Source: Actinomycetospora sp. TBRC 11914 (GTDB lineage: Bacteria > Actinomycetota > Actinomycetes > Mycobacteriales > Pseudonocardiaceae). From it: 64,000 bases of DNA. The notes below the pieces were generated by a model, which was given only the letters and a program-made list of their open reading frames with translations, did not search any database and was not told the DNA's origin. Positions 19,615 to 28,270 of this stretch are shown in pieces (position 1 is the first letter of the stretch; the number at the start of each line of letters is the position of its first letter). A program made the translations under genes and the position numbers. The DNA lies in contig NZ_JABBND010000015.1 of the NCBI RefSeq assembly GCF_012933465.1, positions 115,583 to 179,582 of the forward strand, given 5' to 3'.

Positions 19615-21170
19615 GCGCTCGGGAGGACGGCCGGACCGGGCGCCTCTACGGGGTCGGCGTCGGGCCCGGCGACCCCGGCCTGGTGACCCTGCGGGCCGTC
19701 GAGCTCATCCGCGGCGCGGACGTGGTGGCCTACCACTGCGCGCGCCACGGCCGGTCGAACGCGCGGGCGATCGTGGCGGACCACCTCGGGTCGCAGGTCG
19801 AGGAGCCGCTGACCTACCCGGTGACCACCGAGGACACCGACGACTACCAGGGCCGCATCGACGCCTTCTACACCGACGCCGCCGCCCGGCTGGCCGCGCA
19901 CCTCGACGCCGGCCGCGACGTGGTGGTGCTCGCCGAGGGCGACCCGTTCTTCTACGGCTCCTACATGCACCTGCACAAGCGGCTGGCGCACCGCTACACC
20001 GCGGAGGTCGTGCCCGGGGTGACCAGCGTGTCCGCCGCGACCGCCGCGCTCGGGACGCCGCTGGTGGAGCGCGACGAGGTCCTGACGGTGCTGCCGGGGA
20101 CGCTGGCCGAGGACGAACTCTCCCGCCGGCTCGCCGACACCGACGCGGCCGCCGTGATGAAGCTCGGCCGGACGTTCACGACGGTGCGGACCGCGCTGCG
20201 GCGCGCGGGCCGGGCCGACGAGGCGCACTACGTCGAGCGGGCGAGCCGGTCCGACGAGCGTCGCGCCCCGCTCGAGGACGTCGACCCGGCGTCGGTGCCG
20301 TACTTCTCGGTCGGGATCGTGCCGTCACGGGTGCACGTGGCGACGACGGAGGCGGCGCGGGCGGACGGGGAAACGGCTCGTCGGGACGCCAGCGAAGCGT
20401 CGTTGCTTGCATCCAGTGGCAGGAAAGCCCCGTCGTCGACCAGCTCGTCGGGCGGCGTCACCGTGGTCGGCCTCGGCCCCGGCGCCCGGGACCGCCTCAC
20501 CCCCGAGGCGGCCACCGCGCTCGCCGAGGCCGACGACGTCGTCGGCTACACCACCTACGTCGCCCGGGTCCCCCCGAACCCCCGACAGCGGGTGCACGGG
20601 TCGGACAACAAGGTCGAGTCCGAGCGCGCCGCGTTCGCCCTGGACCTCGCGCGCGCCGGGCGGCGGGTCGCCGTCGTCTCCTCGGGCGACCCCGGGGTGT
20701 TCGCCATGGCCTCGGCGGTCGTCGAGGTCGCCGCGGAGGACTACCCCGACGTCCCGGTGCGCGTGATCCCCGGCGTCACCGCGGCGCACGCCGTCGCCGC
20801 CCGGATCGGCGCCCCGCTCGGCCACGACTTCGCGACGATCAGCCTCTCCGACCGCCTCAAGTCCTGGGACGTCGTCGAGCGCCGGCTCGCCGCGGTGGCC
20901 GAGGCGGACATGGTCGTCGCGCTCTACAACCCGGCGAGCCGCTCGCGGACCTGGCAGGTCGAGGCGGCCCAGCGGATCCTGCTCAAGCACCGGGAACCCG
21001 CCACGCCGGTGATCGTCGGGCGCGACGTCGACGGCCCGGAGGAGTCGGTCACCGTCGTCGAGCTGGGCGACCTCGACCCGGAGACGGTGGACATGCGCAC
21101 CCTGCTCATCGTCGGGTCCTCCCAGACGCGCTGGACCGGGCGCCAGGTCTTCACCCCGCGCCGCTACTAG
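19611..21170 (+). CDS. cobIJ: CobI-CobJ fusion: precorrin-2 C20- and precorrin-3B C17-methyltransferase
   Basis: 519 residues joining two SAM-dependent corrin methyltransferases. The CobI half (about 1-245) has VGVGPGDPGLVTLRAVE, AEGDPFFYGS and PGVTSVSAA. The CobJ half (about 281-519) has VVGLGPGARDRLTPEA, SSGDPGVFAMA, PGVTAAHA and ALYNPASRSR. The linker at about 256-277 is repeat D2 read in frame. The fusion is common in actinobacteria and produces precorrin-3A and then precorrin-4. ATG 19611 overlaps the cobH stop; the TAG stop is the first base of palindrome A2. Confidence 0.95.
   Translation: MSAREDGRTGRLYGVGVGPGDPGLVTLRAVELIRGADVVAYHCARHGRSNARAIVADHLGSQVEEPLTYPVTTEDTDDYQGRIDAFYTDAAARLAAHLDAGRDVVVLAEGDPFFYGSYMHLHKRLAHRYTAEVVPGVTSVSAATAALGTPLVERDEVLTVLPGTLAEDELSRRLADTDAAAVMKLGRTFTTVRTALRRAGRADEAHYVERASRSDERRAPLEDVDPASVPYFSVGIVPSRVHVATTEAARADGETARRDASEASLLASSGRKAPSSTSSSGGVTVVGLGPGARDRLTPEAATALAEADDVVGYTTYVARVPPNPRQRVHGSDNKVESERAAFALDLARAGRRVAVVSSGDPGVFAMASAVVEVAAEDYPDVPVRVIPGVTAAHAVAARIGAPLGHDFATISLSDRLKSWDVVERRLAAVAEADMVVALYNPASRSRTWQVEAAQRILLKHREPATPVIVGRDVDGPEESVTVVELGDLDPETVDMRTLLIVGSSQTRWTGRQVFTPRRY
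20389..20438 (+). repeat. Repeat D, copy D2, in the CobI-CobJ linker
   Basis: A 50-bp sequence (CCAGCGAAGCGTCGTTGCTT at its start, GCCCCGTCGTCG at its end) that is nearly identical to copy D3 upstream of cobL. It is read as ASEASLLASSGRKAPSS, bridging the two methyltransferase domains. Confidence 0.8.
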
Positions 21171-21241
21171 GTGCGCTCCGCGCTCGTGAGCAGAAAGTGT
21201 CGCTATAGCGGCACTTTCTGCGCACGAGGCCGCAGGCCACC
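21170..21241. repeat. 72-bp palindromic element A2
   Basis: Exactly 72 bp, with the same ends as A1. The stem bases differ from A1 in a compensated way: AGCAGAAAG pairs with CTTTCTGCG, where A1 has AGCACTAAG. It starts with the G of the cobIJ TAG stop and probably ends that operon before pxpA. Confidence 0.85.
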
Positions 21242-21276
21242 ATGGGCGGCGACGACACCCGACCCCGGGAGGACCC

Positions 21277-22029
21277 GTGCAGACCCTCGTGGACCTCAAC
21301 GCGGACGCGGGCGAGAGCCTCGGCCGGTGGAAGCTCGGCCACGACGCGGCGCTCATGGAGCACGTGACCTCGGTCAACGTCGCGTGCGGGTTCCACGCCA
21401 GCGACCCGGTGACGATGCGGGGGTCGGTGCAGACGGCGGCCCGGACCGGCACGGCGATCGGCGCGCACCCCGGCCTCCCCGACCTCGTCGGGTTCGGGCG
21501 CCGGCGGATGGCGCTGCGCCCGGACGAGGCGGCGCAGATCGTGCTCTACCAGGTCGGCGCGCTCCAGGCGACGGCGCGGGCGGAGGGCGTCGAGGTGGTG
21601 CACGTGAAGCCGCACGGCGCGCTGTACGGGATGGCCCTGACCGACGACGACATCACCACGGCGATCACCGAGGCGGTGGTCCGGCTCGACCCCGACCTCA
21701 TGATCTTCTGGCTGGCGGGGCCGACGGCCGAGCTCGCCCGCTCGCTCGGGGCCCGCGTGGTGCGCGAGGGCTTCGCCGACCTCGAGTACGACGACGCCGG
21801 GCACATCATCGTCGAGCCCGACCCGCAGGCGAAGGACCCGGACGCCGTCGCGCAGCAGGCCGTCGACCTGCTGGAGGGGCACGTGACCTCGACGTCGGGA
21901 CGGCGCCTGGAGGTCGAGGTCGACACGATCTGCCTGCACGGCGACCGCCCCAACGCCGTCGAGGTGTGCGAGGCCATCGTGCGCCGGTTCGACGCGCTCG
22001 GGGTGGAGCGCCGCGCTCCGCACCCCTGA
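21277..22029 (+). CDS. pxpA: LamB/YcsF family, 5-oxoprolinase subunit A
   Basis: 250 residues. Family hallmarks are DLNADAGES at the N-terminus, SVNVACGFHASDP, IGAHPGLPDLVGFGRR, HVKPHGALYG and the C-terminal ICLHGDRPNA. PxpA works with PxpB and PxpC to open 5-oxoproline to glutamate at the expense of ATP. GTG 21277 has GGGAGG six bases upstream. It is convergent with the biotin carboxylase gene, 7 bp apart, while pxpB/C lie on the other strand. Confidence 0.92.
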   Translation: MQTLVDLNADAGESLGRWKLGHDAALMEHVTSVNVACGFHASDPVTMRGSVQTAARTGTAIGAHPGLPDLVGFGRRRMALRPDEAAQIVLYQVGALQATARAEGVEVVHVKPHGALYGMALTDDDITTAITEAVVRLDPDLMIFWLAGPTAELARSLGARVVREGFADLEYDDAGHIIVEPDPQAKDPDAVAQQAVDLLEGHVTSTSGRRLEVEVDTICLHGDRPNAVEVCEAIVRRFDALGVERRAPHP

Positions 22030-22036
22030 GGGCCGG

Positions 22037-23371
22037 TCAGGCGAAGCCCTCGAGGAAGGTGATGTCGTAGGTCCCGGCGACCACCGCGGGGTCCTCGAGC
22101 AGGCGCCGGTGCAGCGGGATCGTCGTCGGTATCCCCTCGACCCGGTACTCGGCGAGCGCTCGGCGACCGCGGGCCAGCGCCGCGTCCCGGTCGGGCGCCC
22201 AGACGCACAGCTTCCCGATCAGCGAGTCGTAGAACGGCGGGATCACGTCGCCGGCGGCGATCGCGGTGTCGACCCGGACCCCGGGGCCGCCCGGCAGGTC
22301 GAGTGCGGTGACCTCGCCTGGCGTCGGGAGGAAGTCGTCGTCGGGGTCCTCGGCGTTGACGCGGAACTCCAGCGCCGCGCCCCGGCACGTGACGTCGTCC
22401 TGGGTGACCGGCAGCGGCTCGCCGGCGGCCACCCGCAGCTGCAGCGCGACGAGGTCCAGGCCGGTCACGAGCTCGGTGACCGGGTGCTCGACCTGGATGC
22501 GGGTGTTCATCTCGATGAAGAAGAACTCGGTGCCGTCGAGCAGGAACTCGACCGTCCCCGCCCCGACGTAGCCGACCTCGCGGGCCAGCGCGACCGCCGC
22601 CTCGCACATTGCGCGCCGCACGGCCGGGTCGAGGCGGGGCGCGGGCGCCTCCTCGAGCACCTTCTGGCGACGACGCTGCAGGGAGCAGTCCCGCTCGAAG
22701 CAGTGGACGACGCCGCCGTGGGCGTCGGCGAGGACCTGCACCTCGACGTGCTTCGGGTGGGCCAGCGCCCGCTCCAGGTAGACCACGTCCGACCCGAACG
22801 CCGACGCCGCCTCCCGCCGGGCCTCCGCGACGACCCGCCGCAGCTCCTCGTCGGAGCCCGCCGGCCGGATGCCGCGCCCGCCACCGCCCGCGGCCGCCTT
22901 GACCAGCACGGGGTAGCCGATCCCGTCGGCGGCGGCCACGGCGGCCTCGTCGTCGGCGAGCTCGTCGCTGCCCGGCACCACGGGCACCCCGGCCCGCGCC
23001 GCCACGGCCCGGGCGGCGGCCTTGTCGCCCATCCGCTCGATGACCTCGGCGGGCGGGCCGACCCACACCAGTCCCGCGTCGACGACCGCCCGCGCGAACG
23101 ACGCCCGCTCGGAGAGGAAGCCGTAGCCCGGGTGCACCGCGTCGACGCCGGCGCTCCGGGCCGCGGCGAGGAGCGCGTCGGGGTCCAGATAGCTCTTCGC
23201 CGCCGACGACTTCCCGACGTGCACCGCGTCGTCGGCGTGCCGGACGTGGGCCGCGCCCGCGTCGGCGTCCGAGTACACGGCCACCGAGCGCAGCCCGAGC
23301 TCCCGGCACGCCCGGATCACCCGCAGCGCGATCTCGCCGCGGTTGGCGACGAGCACCGAGGAGATCGTCAC
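22037..23371 (-). CDS. Biotin carboxylase (AccC-like)
   Basis: 444 residues, ATP-grasp biotin carboxylase. N-terminal LVANRGEIALRVIRAC, glycine-rich loop AAAGGGGRGIR, KHVEVQVLAD, RDCSLQRRRQK and FIEMNTRIQVEHPVTE are all present. It carboxylates biotin carried by a BCCP protein using ATP and bicarbonate. The GTG start overlaps the stop of a BCCP gene. Next to pxpB/pxpC homologues it suggests a biotin-dependent variant of the oxoprolinase/allophanate-type system. Confidence 0.9.
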   Translation of the reverse strand: MTISSVLVANRGEIALRVIRACRELGLRSVAVYSDADAGAAHVRHADDAVHVGKSSAAKSYLDPDALLAAARSAGVDAVHPGYGFLSERASFARAVVDAGLVWVGPPAEVIERMGDKAAARAVAARAGVPVVPGSDELADDEAAVAAADGIGYPVLVKAAAGGGGRGIRPAGSDEELRRVVAEARREAASAFGSDVVYLERALAHPKHVEVQVLADAHGGVVHCFERDCSLQRRRQKVLEEAPAPRLDPAVRRAMCEAAVALAREVGYVGAGTVEFLLDGTEFFFIEMNTRIQVEHPVTELVTGLDLVALQLRVAAGEPLPVTQDDVTCRGAALEFRVNAEDPDDDFLPTPGEVTALDLPGGPGVRVDTAIAAGDVIPPFYDSLIGKLCVWAPDRDAALARGRRALAEYRVEGIPTTIPLHRRLLEDPAVVAGTYDITFLEGFA

Positions 23372-23610
23372 GTGTCCAGTTCCACCAGGTCCTGGCCGAT
23401 GGTGACCTCGTCCTCGTTCTCGACCAGCCACCGCGAGACGGTGCCGCCGGCGTCGGCCTTCACCTCCCGGTAGGTCTTCATGACCTCGATGAGACCGAGC
23501 GTGTCGCCCTCGGCCACCGTCGCGCCGTCCGCGACGTAGGGCTCGGCGTCCGGGGTCGGCCGGCGGTAGAAGACCCCCGGGGTACGGGCGGTGATCGTGT
23601 GACTGGCCAC
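23368..23610 (-). CDS. Biotin carboxyl carrier protein, minimal
   Basis: 80-residue biotinyl/lipoyl domain with the biotin-attachment motif EVMK near residue 45. It lacks the long Pro/Ala N-terminal extension of AccB proteins and is essentially only the swinging domain. It starts MASHTITARTPGVFYRRPTP and ends against the biotin carboxylase (GTGA overlap). It is the predicted carrier for the adjacent carboxylase. Confidence 0.88.
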   Translation of the reverse strand: MASHTITARTPGVFYRRPTPDAEPYVADGATVAEGDTLGLIEVMKTYREVKADAGGTVSRWLVENEDEVTIGQDLVELDT

Positions 23611-23634
23611 GCGGTCCTCCTCGGGAGTCTTCCC

Positions 23635-24606
23635 TCAGGCGAGGGAACGACGGACGCGGTCGAGCCGGCCGGCCCGGTCGCGGCGGATGGTGAGCGCCTC
23701 GTCGAGGTCGACGGGGACGAACCGGGTGTGGTCGCCGGTCTTGGTCTGGGCGAGCCGGTCACGGTCGACGCTGACGACGGTGCCGAGCGTCGCGTAGCCA
23801 CCACCGGTCACCGCGTCCTGCAGCAGCACGATCGGCTCGACGCCGCCGGGCACCTGCACCGAGCCGACCGGGTAGCCGCAGTCGGTGACGTTGGCCGGGT
23901 CGCTCCCCGCCCCGAACGGCTGCTCGCGGGGCACGAACTCCAGCTCGGCGCCGCGGTAGCGGTAGCCGACCCGGTTCGCGTCCGGCGTGACCTTCCAGGG
24001 CGTCGAGGTGAACCGCTCGAGGGAGTCCGGGGTGAGCCGGTAGCTGTGGAGGCCGACGAGCAGGCGCAGCTCGGCCGTCGTCGGGTGCTCGGGGATGTCG
24101 GCCTCGTCGACACGGCGCCCGGCGCGCGGGTCGACGGCGGCATCGCCCAGTGGGAGCTCGTCGCCCTCGGCCAGCGCCCGGCCGCCGAAGCCGCCGATCC
24201 CGACCAACGTGTAGGTGGACCGGCTGCCGTAGTAGGGCGGCACGTCGATGCCGCCGGCCACGGCGACGTAGGGCCGCGCGCCTCCCGCCAGCTGCCCGAA
24301 GGCGAGCGTCTGCCCGGCCCGGACCGCGACCGACTCCCACGTCGGGACGGGCTCGCCGTCCAGCGTCACCGGGATCTCGGCGCCGGTGACCGCGACGACC
24401 GTGTCGGTCGTGAACTCGAGGGTCGGGCCGAGGTAGACCGCCTCGAGGGCGGCGGCGCCGGGTGCGTTCCCGACGAGCGCGTTGCCGACGTGGTAGGCGT
24501 AGGAGTCCAGCGCGCCGGAGGGCGGGAAGCCGATCGCGTAGTGGCCGAGCCGACCGGTGTCCTGCACCGTGGTCTCGAGCCCGGGATCGCGGACGAGGAC
24601 GCTCAT
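23635..24606 (-). CDS. pxpC: 5-oxoprolinase subunit C / AHS2 family
   Basis: 323 residues of the AHS2 (KipA/PxpC) family, also described as biotin-dependent carboxyltransferase domain. Typical segments are PGLETTVQDTGRLGHYAIGFPPSGALD at the N-terminus, YVAVAGGIDVPPYYGSRSTY and VTDCGYPVGSVQVPGG near the C-terminus. ATG 24606 overlaps the pxpB stop. It is the partner of PxpB and PxpA; the following genes for BCCP and biotin carboxylase lie only 24 bp downstream. Confidence 0.9.
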   Translation of the reverse strand: MSVLVRDPGLETTVQDTGRLGHYAIGFPPSGALDSYAYHVGNALVGNAPGAAALEAVYLGPTLEFTTDTVVAVTGAEIPVTLDGEPVPTWESVAVRAGQTLAFGQLAGGARPYVAVAGGIDVPPYYGSRSTYTLVGIGGFGGRALAEGDELPLGDAAVDPRAGRRVDEADIPEHPTTAELRLLVGLHSYRLTPDSLERFTSTPWKVTPDANRVGYRYRGAELEFVPREQPFGAGSDPANVTDCGYPVGSVQVPGGVEPIVLLQDAVTGGGYATLGTVVSVDRDRLAQTKTGDHTRFVPVDLDEALTIRRDRAGRLDRVRRSLA

Positions 24607-25526
24607 CGGTCCAGCTCCCCCACCAGCGCGGCGTTCGTGCCGTCGGGATCGGCGAGCCAGCGCGACGGCGAGAACCGCACCGGGCGGGTGCGGTACCGCC
24701 AGCGACGGGCCTCGACCTGGCCCCGGACGTCGTCGTACTCGGCCTGGTCGATGCGGCGGAAGCGGATGAGGTCGCCGTGGCGGAAGAACACCACGGAGTC
24801 CTCGTCGGCGAAGTCGGGCTGCTCCTGGGCGCCGTCGAAGATCGGGGCCGGGGCGGACCCGAAGAGCTGGTAGCCGCCGGCCCCCTTGACCGGGTAGATC
24901 ACCGCGAAGGCGCCGCCGAACCCGAACGCCCGCTCCGGGGTCTCGGTCCGCGGCCGCACGTACTTCGGTACCTCGACCTGGCGCTCCCGCGGCACGAGCT
25001 GGAAGCACCACGGCAGGCCGGGGACGAACCCCATCATCGTCACCAGGTAGGGCGCGCCGGCGAGCGCGGCGATGAACGACTCCGCGGAGTCGTAGCCGTT
25101 GATGCGGGCGCCGTAGTCGAGGTCGGTCCCGGACGGGTCCTGGTGCCGGTCGCGGAACCGCATGAGGACCTCGTGGGTCCACGGGTCGGCGAACATGATG
25201 GGGACGTCGACGATGCGGGTGTCGACGACGAAGTCCGGGTCCTCCGAGGCCGCCGACCCCACCTCGGCCTCGATCCGCTGCAGCTCACGGACCAGGTCGC
25301 GGGGGTCGATGCGGTCGGGGTCGACCCGCACCATGTACGAGGCGTTCGACGGGCAGATCTCCTCGACACCCGGGAGCGCCTCCTCGCGCAGCCGCCGGGT
25401 GATGGCCAGGGAGGCGAAGTGGGCGGGGAGGCTCATCTCGGGCGAGATCTCGACGTAGACGAACTCGTCGCCCCCGAAGTCGTACCGGGTACCGGTGTCG
25501 GTCGTGGTCCCGGTCACGTCGGCCAT
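24603..25526 (-). CDS. pxpB: 5-oxoprolinase subunit B / AHS1 family
   Basis: 307 residues, AHS1 (KipI/PxpB) family. Recognisable stretches are EICPSNASYMVRVDP, the family core MMGFVPGLPWCFQLVP, and FGFGGAFAVIYPVKGAGGYQLFG. It is somewhat longer than typical PxpB (about 220), with a C-terminal extension after GGYQLFG. ATG 25526 was chosen because it begins the recognisable protein. First gene of a four-gene coupled operon pxpB-pxpC-bccp-accC. Confidence 0.9.
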   Translation of the reverse strand: MADVTGTTTDTGTRYDFGGDEFVYVEISPEMSLPAHFASLAITRRLREEALPGVEEICPSNASYMVRVDPDRIDPRDLVRELQRIEAEVGSAASEDPDFVVDTRIVDVPIMFADPWTHEVLMRFRDRHQDPSGTDLDYGARINGYDSAESFIAALAGAPYLVTMMGFVPGLPWCFQLVPRERQVEVPKYVRPRTETPERAFGFGGAFAVIYPVKGAGGYQLFGSAPAPIFDGAQEQPDFADEDSVVFFRHGDLIRFRRIDQAEYDDVRGQVEARRWRYRTRPVRFSPSRWLADPDGTNAALVGELDR

Positions 25527-25562
25527 GGGTCCACTGTGGCGGGGATGCCCCTCCGAGCGCCA

Positions 25563-25634
25563 GGTGCGCTCCGCGCCTGTGAGCACAAACTGTCGTCATA
25601 GCGACAGTTTGTGCTCACGAGGCCGCAGGCCACC
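25563..25634. repeat. 72-bp palindromic element A3
   Basis: Exactly 72 bp. The core arms AGCACAAACTGTCG and CGACAGTTTGTGCT pair perfectly, with a TCATAG centre. On the minus strand it begins with the G of the TAG stop of the flavin oxidoreductase, so it probably terminates that transcript just upstream of pxpB. Confidence 0.85.
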
Positions 25635-26740
25635 TACGCCGAGGCGAGCTGCACCCCACCCGCGGCCTCGGCCCGGGCCGCGACCAGCGACTCGTGGGTC
25701 GGTGCGTCCGGGACGTGCGCGGGCTTCAGCGCCGCGAACTCCCGCCGCAGCACCGGGACGACCTCCTCGCCGAGCAGGTCGAGCTGCTCGAGCACCGTCT
25801 TCAGCGGCAGCCCGGCGTGGTCCATCAGGAACAGCTGGCGCTGGTAGTCACCCACGTACTCGCGGAAGCCCAGCGTCCGCTCGATCACCTGCTGCGGCGA
25901 GCCCACCGTCAGCGGCGTCTGCGTCGTGAAGTCCTCCAGCGACGGCCCGCCGCCGTACACCGGGGCGTGGTCGAAGTACGGCCGGAACTCGTCCACCGCG
26001 TCCTGCGAGTTCTTCCGCATGAACACCTGGCCGCCGAGCCCCACGATCGCCTGGTCCGCCGACCCGTGCCCGTAGTGCTCGAAGCGCCGCCGGTAGAACT
26101 CGACCATCTGCTTCGTGTGCGACGCCGGCCAGAAGATGTGGTTGTGGAAGAACCCGTCGCCGTAGTACGCGGCCTGCTCGGCGATCTCGGGCGAGCGGAT
26201 CGAGCCGTGCCAGACGAACGGCGCGACCCCGTCGAGCGGACGCGGCGTCGACGTGAACCCGTGCAGGGGCGTGCGGAACTTCCCCTCCCAGTCGACCACG
26301 TCCTCGTCCCACAGCCGCCGCAGCAGCGCGTAGTTCTCGATCGCCAGACCGATGCCGTTGCGGATGTCCTGCCCGAACCACGGGTAGACCGGCCCGGTGT
26401 TGCCGCGGCCCATCATGAGGTCGACGCGCCCGCCCGCGAGGTGCTGCAGCATCGCGTAGTCCTCGGCGATCTTGACCGGGTCGTTGGTCGTGATCAGCGT
26501 CGTGGACGTCGAGAGCTGCAGCGTCGAGGTCTGCGCGGCGATGTAGCCGAGCAGCGTGGTCGGCGACGAGGGCACGAACGGCGGGTTGTGGTGCTCGCCG
26601 GTGGCGAACACGTCGAGCCCGACCTCCTCTGCCTTCTTCGCGATGGTGACCATCGCCTGGATGCGCTCGGCCTCGCTCGGCGTGCGCCCCGTCGTCGGGT
26701 CCGGCGTCACGTCCCCGACCGTGAAGACCCCGAACTGCAT
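25634..26740 (-). CDS. LLM-class flavin-dependent oxidoreductase
   Basis: 368-residue bacterial-luciferase-like TIM-barrel enzyme using reduced FMN or F420. Features are FGVFTVGDVTPD, GLDVFATGEHHNPPF and HLAGGRVDLMMGRGNTGPVY, with a C-terminal DHAGLPLKTVLEQLDLLGEEVVP typical of alkanal-monooxygenase-like proteins. ATG 26740 has GGGAGG nine bases upstream. It is alone between the pxp operon and cobK and ends at palindrome A3. Substrate unknown. Confidence 0.88.
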   Translation of the reverse strand: MQFGVFTVGDVTPDPTTGRTPSEAERIQAMVTIAKKAEEVGLDVFATGEHHNPPFVPSSPTTLLGYIAAQTSTLQLSTSTTLITTNDPVKIAEDYAMLQHLAGGRVDLMMGRGNTGPVYPWFGQDIRNGIGLAIENYALLRRLWDEDVVDWEGKFRTPLHGFTSTPRPLDGVAPFVWHGSIRSPEIAEQAAYYGDGFFHNHIFWPASHTKQMVEFYRRRFEHYGHGSADQAIVGLGGQVFMRKNSQDAVDEFRPYFDHAPVYGGGPSLEDFTTQTPLTVGSPQQVIERTLGFREYVGDYQRQLFLMDHAGLPLKTVLEQLDLLGEEVVPVLRREFAALKPAHVPDAPTHESLVAARAEAAGGVQLASA

Positions 26741-26786
26741 GGCGGCCGCCTCCCTCGCTGGTTGAACTGTCAACTACCTGACCGCC

Positions 26787-27530
26787 TCAACCAGGACGGG
26801 CCGACGGTTGTTCCCGGACGACGGCGAGCACCCCGGCGACGTCGTCGCGCACCCGGACCCGGTCGGGCAGCGGCGGCCGGTCGACCAGCACCACCGGGAG
26901 CCCGAGCTCGCGGGCCGCGACCAGCTTGGCCTCGGTGGCGCCCCCGGAGTCCTTGGCGACCATGACGTCGACCCGGTGCCGGCGCAGCAGGTCGCGCTCC
27001 TCGTCGAGGGCGAAGGGACCGCGGGCGAGGACCAGCGTCGACCGCGGGGGCAGCGCATCCGGCGGCTCGATCGCGCGGACGAGGAACCAGGCGTCGGCGG
27101 CGAGGAACTCCGCCACGCCCTGCCGCCCGATCGCGAGGAACACCCGCCCGCACCCGACGACGGTGGCCGCCGCGGCACCCGTCGTCGGGACCCGTCGCCA
27201 GTCGTCGCCCGGCCCCTCGACCCACCCGGGCCGGCGGAGCACGACCAGCGGCGTGCCGGTGCGGGCGGCCGCCGCGGCGGCGTGCTCGGTCATGCGGGCG
27301 GCGAAGGGGTGGGTGGCGTCGACGAGGAGGTCGACGCCCGCCAGCGCCGCGGCCAGGCCCTCGACACCGCCGAACCCGCCGGTGCGCACCTCGCCGGCGG
27401 GCAGGCGGGGGTCGCGGGTCCGCCCGGCGAGCGAGGTGGTGACGACGACGCCGGGCTCGGCGGCGAGGGCGTCCGCGAGCGCGCGGGCCTCGGCGGTGCC
27501 GCCGAGGACGAGGACGCGCCGGGGGGTCAC
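26787..27530 (-). CDS. cobK: Precorrin-6A reductase CobK
   Basis: 247 residues. NAD(P)H-dependent reduction of precorrin-6A to precorrin-6B. The N-terminal VLVLGGTAEARALADAL, the DATHPFAARMTEHA box and VMVAKDSGGATEAKLVAA are characteristic. The GTG start overlaps the cobM stop (GTGA). It is the last gene of the cobL-cobM-cobK operon. Confidence 0.95.
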   Translation of the reverse strand: MTPRRVLVLGGTAEARALADALAAEPGVVVTTSLAGRTRDPRLPAGEVRTGGFGGVEGLAAALAGVDLLVDATHPFAARMTEHAAAAAARTGTPLVVLRRPGWVEGPGDDWRRVPTTGAAAATVVGCGRVFLAIGRQGVAEFLAADAWFLVRAIEPPDALPPRSTLVLARGPFALDEERDLLRRHRVDVMVAKDSGGATEAKLVAARELGLPVVLVDRPPLPDRVRVRDDVAGVLAVVREQPSARPG

Positions 27531-28270
27531 CGTTCGCGGGCGGCCGAGTAGAGGTGGCTCTCGCAGCCGTCGTCGGCGACGCCCACGACGGGGCCCACGA
27601 CGATCACCGCGGTGCGCCGGACGCCCGCCGCCTCGACCTTGGCGGCGATGTCGCCGAGGGTCCCCCGGACGACCAGCTCGTCGTCGCGCGAGGCCCGCGC
27701 GACCACCGCGACCGGCTCCGACGACGGCCGGTGCTCCCGCAGCACGGCCACGACCTCGGCGCAGCGCTGGACCGCGAGGTGTAGCACGAGCGTCCCGCCG
27801 GCGGCCGCCCACACGTCCAGCGACTCGCCCGGGGGCATCGGGGTGGCGTTGGCCGCGTCGCGGGTGAGCACGACCGACTGCCCGACGCCGGGCACGGTCA
27901 GCTCGGTGCGCAGCGCGGCGGCGGCCGCGGAGAAGGCGGGGACGCCGGGCACGATCTCCCACGGGACGCCGGCCGCGTCGAGCCGCCGGGTCTGCTCGGC
28001 GACGGCGGAGAAGACGGCGGGGTCGCCGCTGCAGAGCCGGGCGACGTCGTGGCCGGCCTCGTGGGCGGCGACCAGCTCGGCGACGATCTCGTCGAGGGTC
28101 ATCCGCGCGGTGTCGACCTGGCGGGCGTGCGGCGGGCACTGCGCGAGCAGGTCCTCGGGGACGAGGGAGCCGGCGTAGAGGCAGACCGGGCTCGTCGCGA
28201 TCGCCCGCAGCCCGCGCACGGTGATGAGGTCGGCCGCGCCCGGGCCGGCGCCGACGAAGCGGACGGTCAC
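27527..28270 (-). CDS. cobM: Precorrin-4 C11-methyltransferase CobM
   Basis: 247 residues; transfers a methyl group from SAM to C-11 of precorrin-4, giving precorrin-5. Motifs are VRFVGAGPGAADLITVRG, CLYAGSLVPEDLL, RLCSGDPAVFSAVAEQ and PGVPAFSAAAAAL. GTG 28270 has GGAGG six bases upstream and overlaps the cobL stop; its own stop overlaps cobK. Confidence 0.95.
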   Translation of the reverse strand: MTVRFVGAGPGAADLITVRGLRAIATSPVCLYAGSLVPEDLLAQCPPHARQVDTARMTLDEIVAELVAAHEAGHDVARLCSGDPAVFSAVAEQTRRLDAAGVPWEIVPGVPAFSAAAAALRTELTVPGVGQSVVLTRDAANATPMPPGESLDVWAAAGGTLVLHLAVQRCAEVVAVLREHRPSSEPVAVVARASRDDELVVRGTLGDIAAKVEAAGVRRTAVIVVGPVVGVADDGCESHLYSAARER

